Below the pieces are notes generated by a model that worked only from the letters and a program-made list of their open reading frames with translations, had not been told where the DNA came from and ran no database searches. The position numbers and the translations under genes were made by a program. Source: Lingula anatina (Eukaryota > Brachiopoda > Lingulata > Lingulida > Lingulidae). Taken from it: 62,000 bases of DNA. The DNA is taken from contig NW_019775719.1 in the NCBI RefSeq assembly GCF_001039355.2, positions 16,085-78,084 of the forward strand, written 5' to 3'. How positions within the stretch are numbered: the first letter of the stretch is position 1; every line of letters starts with the position of its first letter. Of this stretch, positions 37,201-49,659 are shown in pieces.

Positions 37201-38741
37201 AATAAATATAACAATACAGTGGGACTATACCTGAAGAATATTCCACATTATTTCTAGGTATATCTGGAAGTTTACGATTCTGTATACAATCCTTGGGCTC
37301 ATTGTATATATCAGTTTTTGACTTCTCTGGGTCAGAGTCGGCGTCACATGGAGGGACACAATTATACACAATCCCATTCATTACTTTCCCATTGCCAAAC
37401 GGCTGGCGCAGGTCGTTCAGGTTAACAGCCACTTGGCCGTTATTGCAGGGTTTGAGTTGGCGCTGAGCATTTCTTTGCTTCTGGCGCCGAGTGTGACAGA
37501 TGATAATGGCGACTACTATTAAGATGAGCAGCAAGAGTGCCCCCAGAGCTCCACATATGCTCCCAATGAACTGGTCGTCGATGGTGTTTGTTGGACGATG
37601 GACAGTAGGGGTCTCTGTGGTGCCTGAACAAAGAACATCCAAAGAACATTAAAATGTTTGTTTACAAGATGACATATTTGAGCTGAAACCCCTTTTTAGA
37701 CAGGTAAATAATGTCAATACAATTTCTCTAATATGAACGTTATTCTTTAACTGCATTCACTGAAAGATATCAAAACACTGTACACAACAAAAAAAATGTA
37801 TCTGCAGAAATCTGTGTTTCTGATTACTGAACAGATAAAGTCTGAAATCATGGTAATAATTACCTCCTAGTGTATGGTCATCACTGGCACCCCCTTCACT
37901 GCCTTTGCCTCCATCTTTATCTCCAGCGTATGGAGTGGAATCAGATCCTTTGTGTCCTGCTACTGTGGTGGTGGGGACAGTTATAGACATGGGCCCCACC
38001 TCCTCACTGACATTGATTTTTACAATTTCTGAAAAAATATTGAAAATAATTAATATAATAAAAGATTAAATCTTAAATGTGCTGTGCACTGCAGGTACAG
38101 GAAAAGTGGTAGTGAAAGAAAATAGTTTTTCAAAGTAATTTGTGTATTAAGGACACAATAACAAAATTGAGGAGATGTTAAGATTTGTTTCACTAACAGA
38201 CGTCAAATATAAAAGTTATTAGCTTCAGCTCATAATATCATCCATAACATAGGTTAAACCATTTAATTACCTGATGAGAATGAGATTTCACTTATCATGA
38301 GCCACTTGGCATCGAAAAACAGCTGCATTTTGACATATTTTCCAATACGGTTGTTGAGTTTGATAATAACAGGTCTGGCATACTCCATCAGCGTGTCTCT
38401 CATGTACTCGAACCTCACTGGTTCCTGGTTGTAATACTTCCCTCCAACGCTGAAATGAATCACTGCAGACTTGAACACACGGACTTCCTTAGAGAACATA
38501 TTGTTACAGTGAAGCTGGACGGATGTAAAGTTCCGCACTGCGTCAAACCTGAACAGAAACTCCACAGGTCCTGGAGTCGTAGAGGTGGTATCGTTTTTCC
38601 AGCCCACCCACTCGTATCCCTTCATGCCCAGCTCCTGGGGGTCGAGGCGGAAGTTCGACTGACCTTCTTCACCATCAAATAACTGCCCCATTCCATTGGA
38701 CAGGTAGTTGTTTTCTGTTTTACCATCATAGGTGAAGTCAT
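34281..38741 (-). CDS. DDR-like receptor tyrosine kinase, partial copy A (8 exons)
   Basis: Minus-strand exons in order: 38271-38741 (cut by the N), 37864-38028, 37231-37623, 36700-36983, 36233-36360, 35539-35736, 34986-35220 and 34281-34613 (stop). It encodes the second extracellular (discoidin-like) domain without its first residues, the membrane segment, juxtamembrane region and complete kinase. No stop or frameshift was found. Compared with copy B I saw about three amino-acid changes (for example Ala for Thr in RTASKSLLV; Val for Leu in ITVPTTT; Ile for Val in VKINV). It has no upstream exons of its own, so it is probably the other haplotype of the gene to its right and not a separate gene. 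Confidence 0.85.
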
Positions 38742-39104
38742 NATTATTATGCAAAAGGTAATTTGCTAGGTCCCACGAGCGCCCTCATTCGTTCTCGTCT
38801 TGTGACATCCCGATTCAGGGGCCAGGTTGTTGTCCAATTTTGAGTACTTAAGTACTATTTTGGTTGGAAAGCGATTACAATGAATGATGATTTCTTTTAC
38901 TTGTTTTATGTGTACCAACTGGTAAAATATGTTGTAATTACAATTGACAAGACATTGGTTTCTGATAGTGATACATGAGCATCGATTTCAATGACTGTTG
39001 AAAATTTGACTTTTTTAACGATTTCAATGATCGGTGAAAATTCAACTCCTTTAATTAATTACTTAATGTAGCGGAATAACACGAGGAAGAAAATTTATGT
39101 TTCT

Positions 39105-41781
39105 TCATAACTTTATTTCAATTCTGATCAAGTCGTATATACATTATATACATCTCCCCGTTAACTGACATAGCATGTGTATTGTACATTGCTGACATAC
39201 AAAATAAACAACTTTTAATAGATAGTATAATGTGAATAATACACTGTTACTAAACTCACCATTCTTTCTCAGTGAAATATGAATAATGAGTACAGCATTA
39301 TAAAAGCTCTGTGTAGATATGTAAACTGATAATACCTGAAGAGAATCAACTTTGAGAAAACGTGATCGGCAACAAAATATTTGGGACATATCTTAAATGT
39401 CCCTGGTCACAGTGATCTAATTATGAAACAACATGGAATAAAACTCAAATTGTGTGCGTAAAAGTTTCTCCGACTTCAATGCCCTCTTCTCATTTCAGCT
39501 TTAAAATGACTATAAAATATGCGGTGCAGTGATCTGGATGGTGAAATGTAAGTAGAGAAATGGCACCGTGTTTTTTAAAATCAAGTGTTTGTAGCTTAAC
39601 ATTCACTGGTAAATCAAAACAATGACTTACAAGACATTAAAATAGCATATCAGTTTCACTGTGTCGTGCACTTTTTGTCGCATACTTATGCACTGTTTGG
39701 CATTTTAAAAAGCAAGCAAATAAAAAAAAAAAATCAAGCAAAAATACATTAAATTTGTAAAAAAGACACACTCCTGAAAAAGAACTTGCAGCAGAACGCA
39801 AGGCATGTATTTTGACAGGCACCTGACTTCTTACATTTGAACCAAAATAAAATAGAACACAGTTCAAACGTGACCATAAGAATAAGAAATTACACATGAT
39901 TACAATGGTATACTTTTCTACACATCTAACTGATGCAGCATTTCAACGAGCCCATTATAAATTTAATGAATAAAAGCAGGAGTTAGTATTTATTATGAAA
40001 ATTGCCGTTTGACAACACTGCCCTCTTTCTTTATACAGCCCTCATCCAGTAAAGCAAAATACAAAAACCAAATGAAGAAGTTGACTGCATTACAACATGC
40101 AGAGACGCTAATAAATTATTCTGCTAAAATCACATTAAAACCAAATGAATGCCACCTAGTTTTAGTTAAAAAAACTGGATCGTGCTGAAAGCCAGTTGCT
40201 GTAAGTGCAACACAGCAATAAAGTGTATGCCAGTCCTGGATAGATTAAGAAAAAAAAAATAACACTTTGGTACAACACTACCTACAAATAGCGTATCAGT
40301 TAATAGCTCTACATATAATGTGCCAAGTCTTCTTTTATAAAGCAATATGTCATGTTTTTTTCAATAAATCCACAATAACAATGGGACAGTTAAACATGGT
40401 CCATAGTAACCAATTATAGAAGAGACGTTCCACTGGCAATGTTGGATGGACACATGACTCTATAAAATATACCATAAAATATAATACCACCTAATAATGA
40501 TAAGAATAATAAATCTATATTGAAATCAGCTTTGTTTACTAGAAGCTGAAGCACCACTGCAAGTTATCACCCAATATATCTTCATAACTATACAAATACT
40601 TGTATCAATCAATGATAAAATTAAATATAAGTTCTTGACTTCCAGTTACCTGCTGGTGTTATGCAACCAAATTTACCCACTTCACAGGCGAGCTCACAAT
40701 TTTTTTCTGAAATGTGGACTGCAATTTGTTTGTCATGATACAAAAAAGTCATTATCTTCACTGTTTATGTTTTAATGCAGTCCAAAGTATCCTGAATATC
40801 AGAGCACATTCCAGTTTGACTGTTCCCCATTTTCCAATCTTTGTTTTTAATTAATCCTTGTTTTATATAAACCTGAGCTAGAGTGACAGCAGCTGCTATT
40901 GAACTGTTACAAGGTAGATGAAGGAGACAGACTTGAAATTTTACTCGGTATGAGAAGAGCTCGGCATCTCTATTACCCTGACCCATCTCACCATTTAAAC
41001 AGATACTTATTTCGTAATTCAGAAACTTCATTGGCATATGTTGGTTCATATCATAGATTCTTTCTGCAATCCAAGCCTATCTTAATTTTCATGCAGAAAC
41101 AAAATATTCTTGTACTGAAAAGACAGTGTAGCAAGCTTAGGCTTGTATTGGTACTTTGATAAATGCGGACCTTATGGAGCACGTGTGATTAGCTTTTGCC
41201 TACACTGTAAACCCCCAGTAGAATGCTGGGGTAGAATGCTGGGTAACATTACATTCTTTTATGGTGCTGTAGAATTATCACCACCATGATCTGAATGCCT
41301 TGGGTTTTGAGACCTCAGTCCTGCTTTAGTGAAATGGTTTCACCACTTTGCAGAGCGCTGCATGCACACAAAGAAGCTGGTATATAGTTCAAAGCAGCAA
41401 ATGTGATTTATTCTCTCCTGTTTTGTTCATTTTCAGCCCGCAGCAATACCTTGCCTTTCACCCATCATCCAAGATTGTAATGACTAGGCTTACCTCTTCA
41501 CTCAAACAAGCGGACCCCATCAACAGTCTTACCAGTTCTTACAGGGCAGTTGTGCTCTTATTCACATCAGTTTGGCAAACATTTGACTGTCTTGTTATCA
41601 CTAATTGACTTGCTGTTTCACAGTCCTGATTAAATGAATTCCACCAATCATTTACATATTTCCCATTTCCTGGACAGCAAGCAGGTTACTTGTTCTGCAT
41701 CTCCAAAGGCAATCCAATTGGCTTAGATTTCCACCAATCATTTACCCATCTGACATTTTCTGCACACCACATGGCAAAGCA
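39105..41781 (-). other. 3' region of DDR copy B
   Basis: Closely matches the copy A 3' region at 31636-34280. AATAAA on the minus strand at 39112-39117 is one possible distal polyadenylation signal. The two copies differ by indels and by a divergent short stretch near 40725-40750. No other gene is visible. Confidence 0.45.
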
Positions 41782-43855
41782 TCAACACACAGGTAGCTTG
41801 TTCTGCATCATCTTTTCCTCCTTGGGATCATAACCCATACTCTTCCTCTGCAAGAACATGTGAATTTCCTTGAAAGCTGGACGTTCCGTTTCCACACGGT
41901 TCCAGCACTCCTTCATCAAGTCATATATCTCCCGAGGACAACATGTCGGTTGAGGGAGATACTGGATTTTGCCATCGTTGCGGTAAAAGTGACCGCAATT
42001 TTCAATAACCTGTTCATCAGTGTACATTTCAAATGGTTGCTCTTTAGCAAATGTCAGAATTTCCCATAATGTAACTCCAAAGGACCAAACATCGCTCTTG
42101 GTGGTAAATTTGCCCTATAAATAGAAAAGTAATATTTGTGAAGTGCATGATTACAACTTTTATAACTTCTGATCATTATCAACAATGAATGAGCCCAGTG
42201 AAGGTTTAAAATGCAAGTAAAAGGTTTAACACAGGATGTCAAACTGTAGTTAATCAGCATAAGATGATACACTTTCACACGTCAAAATAGCAAAGATGGA
42301 ACTACATCAACTACAACAACAAAACACTTGTATCTTCATTATAACAATAAATATTCATTTGCAACTTTAAGCTGGATGTTACAGTTAAATTAATATTAAA
42401 AAACAACTTTGAATCTACAAGGGTAAAAGGAACACTTCTATTTCTGAACTCGTATAATGAAAGAACATTTTATCACGTACCAGCAAAATACTCTCCCACG
42501 CCATCCACCTAATGGGTAGTACAGCCCTGCCCTCTATCCTGTAGTAGTCCGCACTGTACAAGCTGCGACTCATGCCAAAATCAGCTATTTTGATAGTGTA
42601 GTAGTTGCCAACTAGACAATTCCTGGTGGCTAAATCGCGGTGGACCATGTTCAAGGATTCCAGGTACTTCATCCCAGATGCAACCTGTGCTGCCATGTAG
42701 ACCAGACCACCATAACTGGAAAGATACAGAGGAAAACAATGGCAGTCAAACTTATAATTTATTGTCCAATTTGATTCTCATTTACTTTCTTAATTTTTTG
42801 ATGATCAATTTATTATTTATCCAGTCTTTGAAATGACCCACATTTCTGCTGCTATGTTCAACTTTTACATCACTCAACTCTACGTAACATTCCAGAACTA
42901 AAAACATTTGATTTTAATTTGGCAATGTTCACAAGTTCCACATGACTTATTCATGATAAATGACACTTCCAGTAATGAGGTTTTAGACAATGTACCCAAC
43001 TAACTGTATATATACATATCAGTTCTAGTTTACCTGATGGTCTTGGCATGGGTCTGCCTGGCCAAGGTGCTCTCTGCCACATGTTCTGCCAGGAACTGGT
43101 TCAGATCTCCATACTTCATGTACTCCACAATCATACACATGGGCTCGTCATTGGTGCACACACCCAACACGTGGACAATGTTGGGGTCCTTGAGCCGGGA
43201 CATGAGGTTTATTTCTTTCCTAAAGTCATTTCTGCAATGCACAAAAACCATATTGTTGTATTACTGCATTGAGCTAATTGTATATTAATATCAATGGCAA
43301 GTTTGTGCAGTTTTCATTCAGGTTGGCAGACAACAAATGCATTCTGTTCAAATGTTATTAAAATTTCAAACATTTTGCATCTGCTAGCCCAACCAGTAAA
43401 TATATCACGCATCTGATTATTTTAATGACAATACTTGGAAATAACAAGAAAATAGTTCAAATTTGTTTGTTAACAGATAGTATTCAAGGAATTTAAAGTT
43501 CACATTGTTTTCTAAAGCATCCAATAAGAGGATGTTTAAGTTCTAAAATTTAGACTAACACACTAATGAAAGGCATGCACATGTTCAACAAACAAAGTAA
43601 ACAGGCCTTTTTGGAGACAATTTTAAATGATAAAAGATGACTTTTTTAGGAACTGGCAAGTGCAGGATTTAACAAGATCTGAATACTTGCACCTGAAATT
43701 CTGAATGGGAACAGAGTTAATTCTTACCTGGCCGTTTCATCAGCGGTCTTTCTTAGCACCTTGACAGCCACTAACAGAGACTTGGAGGTCGTCCTGTTGG
43801 AATGATAGTCATCGCCAAGCAGCTCATTCAGATGCATACACTCACACAGATGGAC
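41782..43855 (-). CDS. DDR copy B kinase exons
   Basis: Exons 43728-43855, 43034-43231, 42481-42715 and 41782-42114 encode most of the kinase; the Gly-rich loop (LGEGQFGE) ends the exon 44248-44531. Catalytic residues are present: VAVK lysine in 43728-43855, HRDLATRN and DFG in 42481-42715. The activation loop [20 protein letters not shown] has the Y-x-x-x-Y-Y pattern typical of DDR and related receptors. The protein ends soon after the kinase, as in vertebrate DDRs. It should be an active tyrosine kinase. Confidence 0.93.
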
Positions 43856-44713
43856 CTGGAACACAGGGGAAAAAATAAATAAAGAAATAAAGAAATAAAC
43901 AAATAAACAAATAAAGGTTTCAAATATAATTGGTTAAAATTGCTAACCATACTGATAAACTAACAATATTTTAAGTCTTAGATGAAATCAATTTTAACCC
44001 ATTTATTAGAACAATTTTTAACTTCAATAATTGATATTGGAATTAATGTGGAGGTTCCTTATAAAACATCTCCATTTGAATGCAAAGAACCCACATCTGT
44101 ACCCATTCTAGAATATTATTTGGTTTCATTAACTAAGTAACATTTTCAGTCAAGTAACATTATGACCTAAAGCAAGTGATAAACTCTTTACTTTCCATAG
44201 ATTATACATCATCCATTTTTACATAAGTTCCATCTCAGAACCCCTACCTCTCCAAACTGGCCTTCTCCCAGTTTTTCAATAAACTTCAAATTTTCTCTGG
44301 GCAGCTCCATAACAGTGACATCCTCCCTGTAGAGGAAGTCTGGATTGGGAGCAGCATATACATTGTTCCCGCTCACCCCCTGAATGTTCATGATGTCCGT
44401 CAAGTCAGCAGTAGCATAGAAATTGTTGTCATCTTCTGCAGACAGGTTGTTCTCTTTTTCTGGGGGGAGGGCAACGATAAGTGGCCGGGAAAGGTCTGGC
44501 ACTGCATATTCTCGAGACGTGTTGGTGCAATCTAAGATGTAAATAATACATGGTTGAATCTTTTCTTTTAAATTTTGAATATTAATAAGAATGTACCATA
44601 ACTGGACTTTGGAAAAACTGAGAGACAAATAATGTCAAAATCAAAGAGATACATTAGGATTTTTACACATGCTACATAACTTAACAGTTTATTTTAACAA
44701 AAATATTTTTTCC

Positions 44714-44744
<31 letters not shown>

Positions 44745-47700
44745 ATATAACAATACAGTTGGACACATACCTGAAGAATATTCCACATTATTTCTAGGTA
44801 TATCTGGAAGTTTACGATTCTGTATACAATCCTTGGGCTCATTGTATATATCAGTTTTCGACTTCTCCGGGTCAGAGTCCGCGTCACATGGAGGGACACA
44901 ATTATACACAATCCCATTCATTACTTTCCCATTGCCAAATGGCTGGCGCAGGTCATTCAGATTAACAGCCACTTGGCCGTTATTGCAGGGTTTGAGTTGG
45001 CGCTGAGCATTTCTTTGTTTCTGGCGCCGAGTGTGACAGATGATAATGGCGACTACTATTAAGATGAGCAGCAAGAGTGCCCCCAGAGCTCCACATATGC
45101 TCCCAATGAACTGGTCGTCGATGGTGTTTGTTGGACGATGGACAGTAGGGGTCTCTGTGGTTCCTGGACAAAGAACATTGAAGAACATTCATGTTTGTTT
45201 ACAAGATGACATATTTGAGCTGAAAACCCTTTTTAGACAAGTTAATAATGTGAACACAATTTCCAAATAAATTGATCAGAGCTCTCTAATATAAACGTTA
45301 TTCTTAAACTGCATTCACTGAAAGATATCAAAACACTTTACACATCAAACAAATAAGATTTTCCAATTGGTCCCTATCACAAACACCACCGCACAATATC
45401 TGCAGAAATCTATGTTTCTGACAACTGAACAGAAAAAGTCTGAAATCATGGTAATAAGTACCTCCTAGTGTGTGGTCATCACTGGCGCCCCCTTCACTGC
45501 CTTTGCCTCCATCTTTATCTCCAGCGTATGGAGTGGAATCAGATCCTTTGTGTCCTGCTACTGTGGTGGTGGGGAGAGTTATAGACATGGGCCCCACCTC
45601 CTCACTGACATTGACTTTTACAATTTCTGAAAAAATATTGAAAATAATTAATATAATAAAAGATTAAATCTTAAATATGCTGTGCACTGCAGGTACAGGA
45701 AAAGTGGTAGTGAAAGAAAATAGTTTTTCAAAGTAATTTGTGTATTAAGGACACAATAACAAAATTGAGGAGATGTTAAGATTTGTTTCACTAACAGACG
45801 TCAAATATAAAAGTTATTAGCTTCAGCTCATAATATCATCCATAACATAGGTTAAACCATTTAATTACCTGATGAGAATGAGATTTCACTTATCATGAGC
45901 CACTTGGCATCGAAAAACAGCTGCATTTTGACATATTTTCCAATACGGTTGTTGAGTTTGATAATAACAGGTCTGGCATACTCCATCAGCGTGTCTCTCA
46001 TGTACTCGAACCTCACTGGTTCCTGGTTGTAATACTTCCCTCCAACGCTGAAATGAATCACTGCAGACTTGAACACACGGACTTCCTTAGAGAACATATT
46101 GTTACAGTGAAGCTGGACGGATGTAAAGTTCCGCACTGCGTCGAACCTGAACAGAAACTCCACAGGTCCTGGAGTCGTAGAGGTGGTATCGTTTTTCCAG
46201 CCCACCCACTCGTATCCCTTCATGCCCAGCTCCTGGGGGTCGAGGCGGAAGTTGGACTGACCTTCTTCACCATCAAATAACTGCCCCATTCCATTGGACA
46301 GGTAGTTGTTTTCTGTTTTACCATCATAGGTGAAGTCGTACAGATCCACTTCCATTCCTCTTCGTTCGCCTTGAGCAACATTGTATGACACCACACCCTC
46401 TGAAAAATAAACACAACATTTAATACACCTTTTCATTTTACTTGACTTACGCCATGTCAATTTAAACTAAGTGCTGTATTCATGATATAAATTTTATCAA
46501 AATAACATTCGAGTACTACAAAAATGTAACATCAGGCTTTATTATTTGAAACTGAATTAAGATTTTATCAAAATTAGCAAACAGTATTAGTTCTTTCAAC
46601 TGTAAAACAAGACAGCATTTAATGTGTGAAGCATTTCCATTTGTACTAGATCTTCTTGGTTGCATTTGATCAAATTATCAGCATCTCAGCACAATTTGTC
46701 TCAACCTGATTGCATTCCCCTCCACAACTAGCATCATTAACTGGCTCATTTTTCCCTCCAGGGTTTTTAAACTAAGTTTTGTTCTGCAGACTTGTATCTG
46801 CAGTATCATGGCTGACACATTTCCCCTAAAAACCGTCCATTATCAACATATCAATTTTTCAAGCAGCTGTTCCGAGGACAAATGATCTTAGTTAGGTTGT
46901 CTTAAATAACAAAATTGAATTTGCTTTATTTCCTTCACAGATATGGGTGACAGCTAATGTAAGCCCCTGAGCTTTTAGAGATGATAACGAAGTTACTGTT
47001 TTGAATAGACACCTGCTTTTAAGGGCTTTTTTCCTCTCATTTCCCATCAGCATCTATTGGAATCAAGAATAAAAACTGCTGGCTAAGATGCTAGGTCATG
47101 GGGAGACATTAACAAGTCACAGAAGTTGTAATAATTCTCTTCAGATCAGCAGATTGTGTTATTTGGATAGTTAATATTTGAAAGCAATTCTACATTTCAA
47201 AATTGACAAATCATTAAGTTCCTGTGTGTCACAGTGTTTACATACAATCCCAAATGTGTAACCCAAAACCAGCACCACAATGATGAACATCTTGGGTTAT
47301 AATGACCAAATTTCTCTACATGTCAAATGGGCTATTTACATATTAAAATTATACACATAAGACTGTCTCCAAACAAAGCCCTCAATAGTATTTGCTGGTC
47401 AAGAATGCTGACTAAAATAATTGAAAATCCTTAAATCCAACTTCATCCTGAGCCAACTTTCCATCACTCTTCATCATCACAAAATTGTGATTTTCTTTCT
47501 AGCATGATGGATGAATGTAAGAATCAATACAGACAGCTTGGGTCCGTGGAGAGGCAGAGACTATGGAGAATGCCAATACCTTCTGGCAAATCCGAGCTGT
47601 TTATGTCAAATTTCTTCTTATACAACACAGTAGTCTATTAACCGCAGAAAATTAAAATCAACATCATTTCTGAAGTTCTCTCTTTTCTTGCTGTGCGAGT

Positions 47701-49621
47701 ACATAAAGAAAAACAAGTAGTTTAAGAGGCTGTTAAGTGATAGCCCTTATTTGATTTTAATGATGATCCCTATTTCATACAGCACCCCATTGTGACTGCA
47801 TACCTTGAATTTGACAAAAAATTAGAATCAATACTATTGTCTGTCACTGTTGAAGATGCCTCTTTTTTTCAATAACAGCAACTTTCCAAATAAACGGCAA
47901 CTTTCCTAATAATCAATTTTTAAAAGCAAAATAATGAGATTGACTCTGTTACTAATTAAATAATCGGTTAAAATTTCGTCCTCAAATATTAAAAAAAGGA
48001 CCTTTTACAGCAAGTGCCATGAAACCTTGCACCCATTCTGCTTCAGGTCAAGTCTGGCAACTTGTTTGTCTGGAACAGTTGTGACCACAAGACCAAGTGC
48101 CTTCAAAGTTACAATGAAATTTGACTGAGTAATCTTAGTGCTGAATAATGCATGTGTTTGTCTTGAGCAAATTTGATTTGATTTTTTTGAGGTTTGCTGT
48201 CTGCAGCATGGTGGTTTGCTGTCTCTTTCCTCTGGAGTTTTTTTAAGTGTAGTTTTGTTAGGACCTTTTACATAAGTGTGTTTTTTTCTGCAAACAGCCT
48301 CAATGCTTGTATTTCATTGTAGGAAGCAATGCCTCCAAGTTACTATATAAGAAAAATCTTTTGCATGAATTTTTTTTTCAAATATCATACGAATCATATT
48401 TCTATTCAATAAAGGAACAGGTCAGGAAAGGTTGAGAAAACACAACCTTCAGTACTATTTATAAACTAATGAAAAAACTTATATGCCATGCAGACAACAT
48501 GTTAAAGGTAATTCACAGAAACAAGAAACCTTAGTATCTTGGGCTATATAAGTGGCTATTAGGTGATTTAGCCTACCAGTGTGTTTAATGGACTGAGGAT
48601 TCAAATATTAATGCAGAATTCACAGATCATTAGCCTGTTTGTCTAGTCTGGGCTGAAGCCAGGTCCAGGGCTATAGCACTCCCATTACAGAAGACATACA
48701 CCTTAATATTCCTTCACTGGGGTCTCCTCAATAGCTGCTATGCCCATAAGCGTTGGAATAGTCATTTGGGTGTGGAAATCAAGTATGAAGATGCATGCAA
48801 TTACAGCCATTTATTGGCTTGCGCTATTGAATGACATGAAAAACATCGAGCAGGATTAAGTTCTCAATGGCCCAAGATGTCCTTCATTCACATAAATTTA
48901 ATCCAGAATTTCTTGACATTATCTAGGGATAATAATAGCCCCAAGATTAGAAGCAGCGCGGTTCCAGAGCTCCTCTGAAGAAGCTAAGAAAACAGGAGCC
49001 CGATCCAAAATCAGCAACCCCGGTGTCAGTGCCTCGCCTAAGTTCACCTCGGACTCTTTGTGAAAATACCAGCACGCTTAAGACAGTGAAACAGCAAATA
49101 CAGGGAGTCGGTGGATCAGCTGTGCTCCTTGTGCCCGACTTCTCCCTGCATTATCAGACAGAATGCACATGTTTATGTTCCCTCCACACCATGTGGGAGG
49201 GCCCCTGATTAGATCATTGACTGGAGGCCGAGCATCCTCAAACACTTACCATCTATCATCTGAAACATGCTTTCCTTTCAAATGATCCAATTACCTACAA
49301 AATCTATTCCCCTCCCTTCCTCCTCCCCTACTTATTTTTTCAAATTGATTTTTCCTGGATGTCATGTCTGCCCCCTGTATCTGATCTGAAGATTCTTTCA
49401 TCAAATATAAGGGTAAGCATCCCTGGGCTTAAAAAAGGTGACCAAATATTATAAGAAATACCATTCTGTAAAATGTTCAAATATGCCTTAGATTGTAATC
49501 GTAATGTACGCTTTTCATTTATTATATCAATCTTATTCATAACGTAAGACTGGTCAAGTTAGTTTAAATATTAACTATTCCAACGATCTTTTCAACATAT
49601 AAATGAAACATATAAAATCTA

Positions 49622-49659
<38 letters not shown>

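Larger units (their letters stand above)
31330..38741. repeat. Large duplicated segment, copy A (7.4 kb)
   Basis: Starts one base after the N at 31329 and ends one base before the N at 38742. It is collinear with 38777-46339 through exons, introns and 3' region, with scattered substitutions and small indels. The left edge (GAGCGCCCTCATTCG) is the same in both copies. Confidence 0.95.
38777..46339. repeat. Large duplicated segment, copy B (7.6 kb)
   Basis: Collinear with 31330-38741. It is preceded by 34 bases after the N at 38742 that have no counterpart in copy A, and it runs on without a break into the upstream DDR introns. Length differences lie mainly in AAAT-type repeats (44714-44750 against 37180-37207; 43866-43914 against 36370-36390) and a 31-bp indel near 38970. 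Confidence 0.95.

Noticed and set aside
31330-38741. A separate second DDR gene
   Set aside because: No upstream exons, both edges on N bases, broken mid-exon; a haplotype duplicate explains it better.
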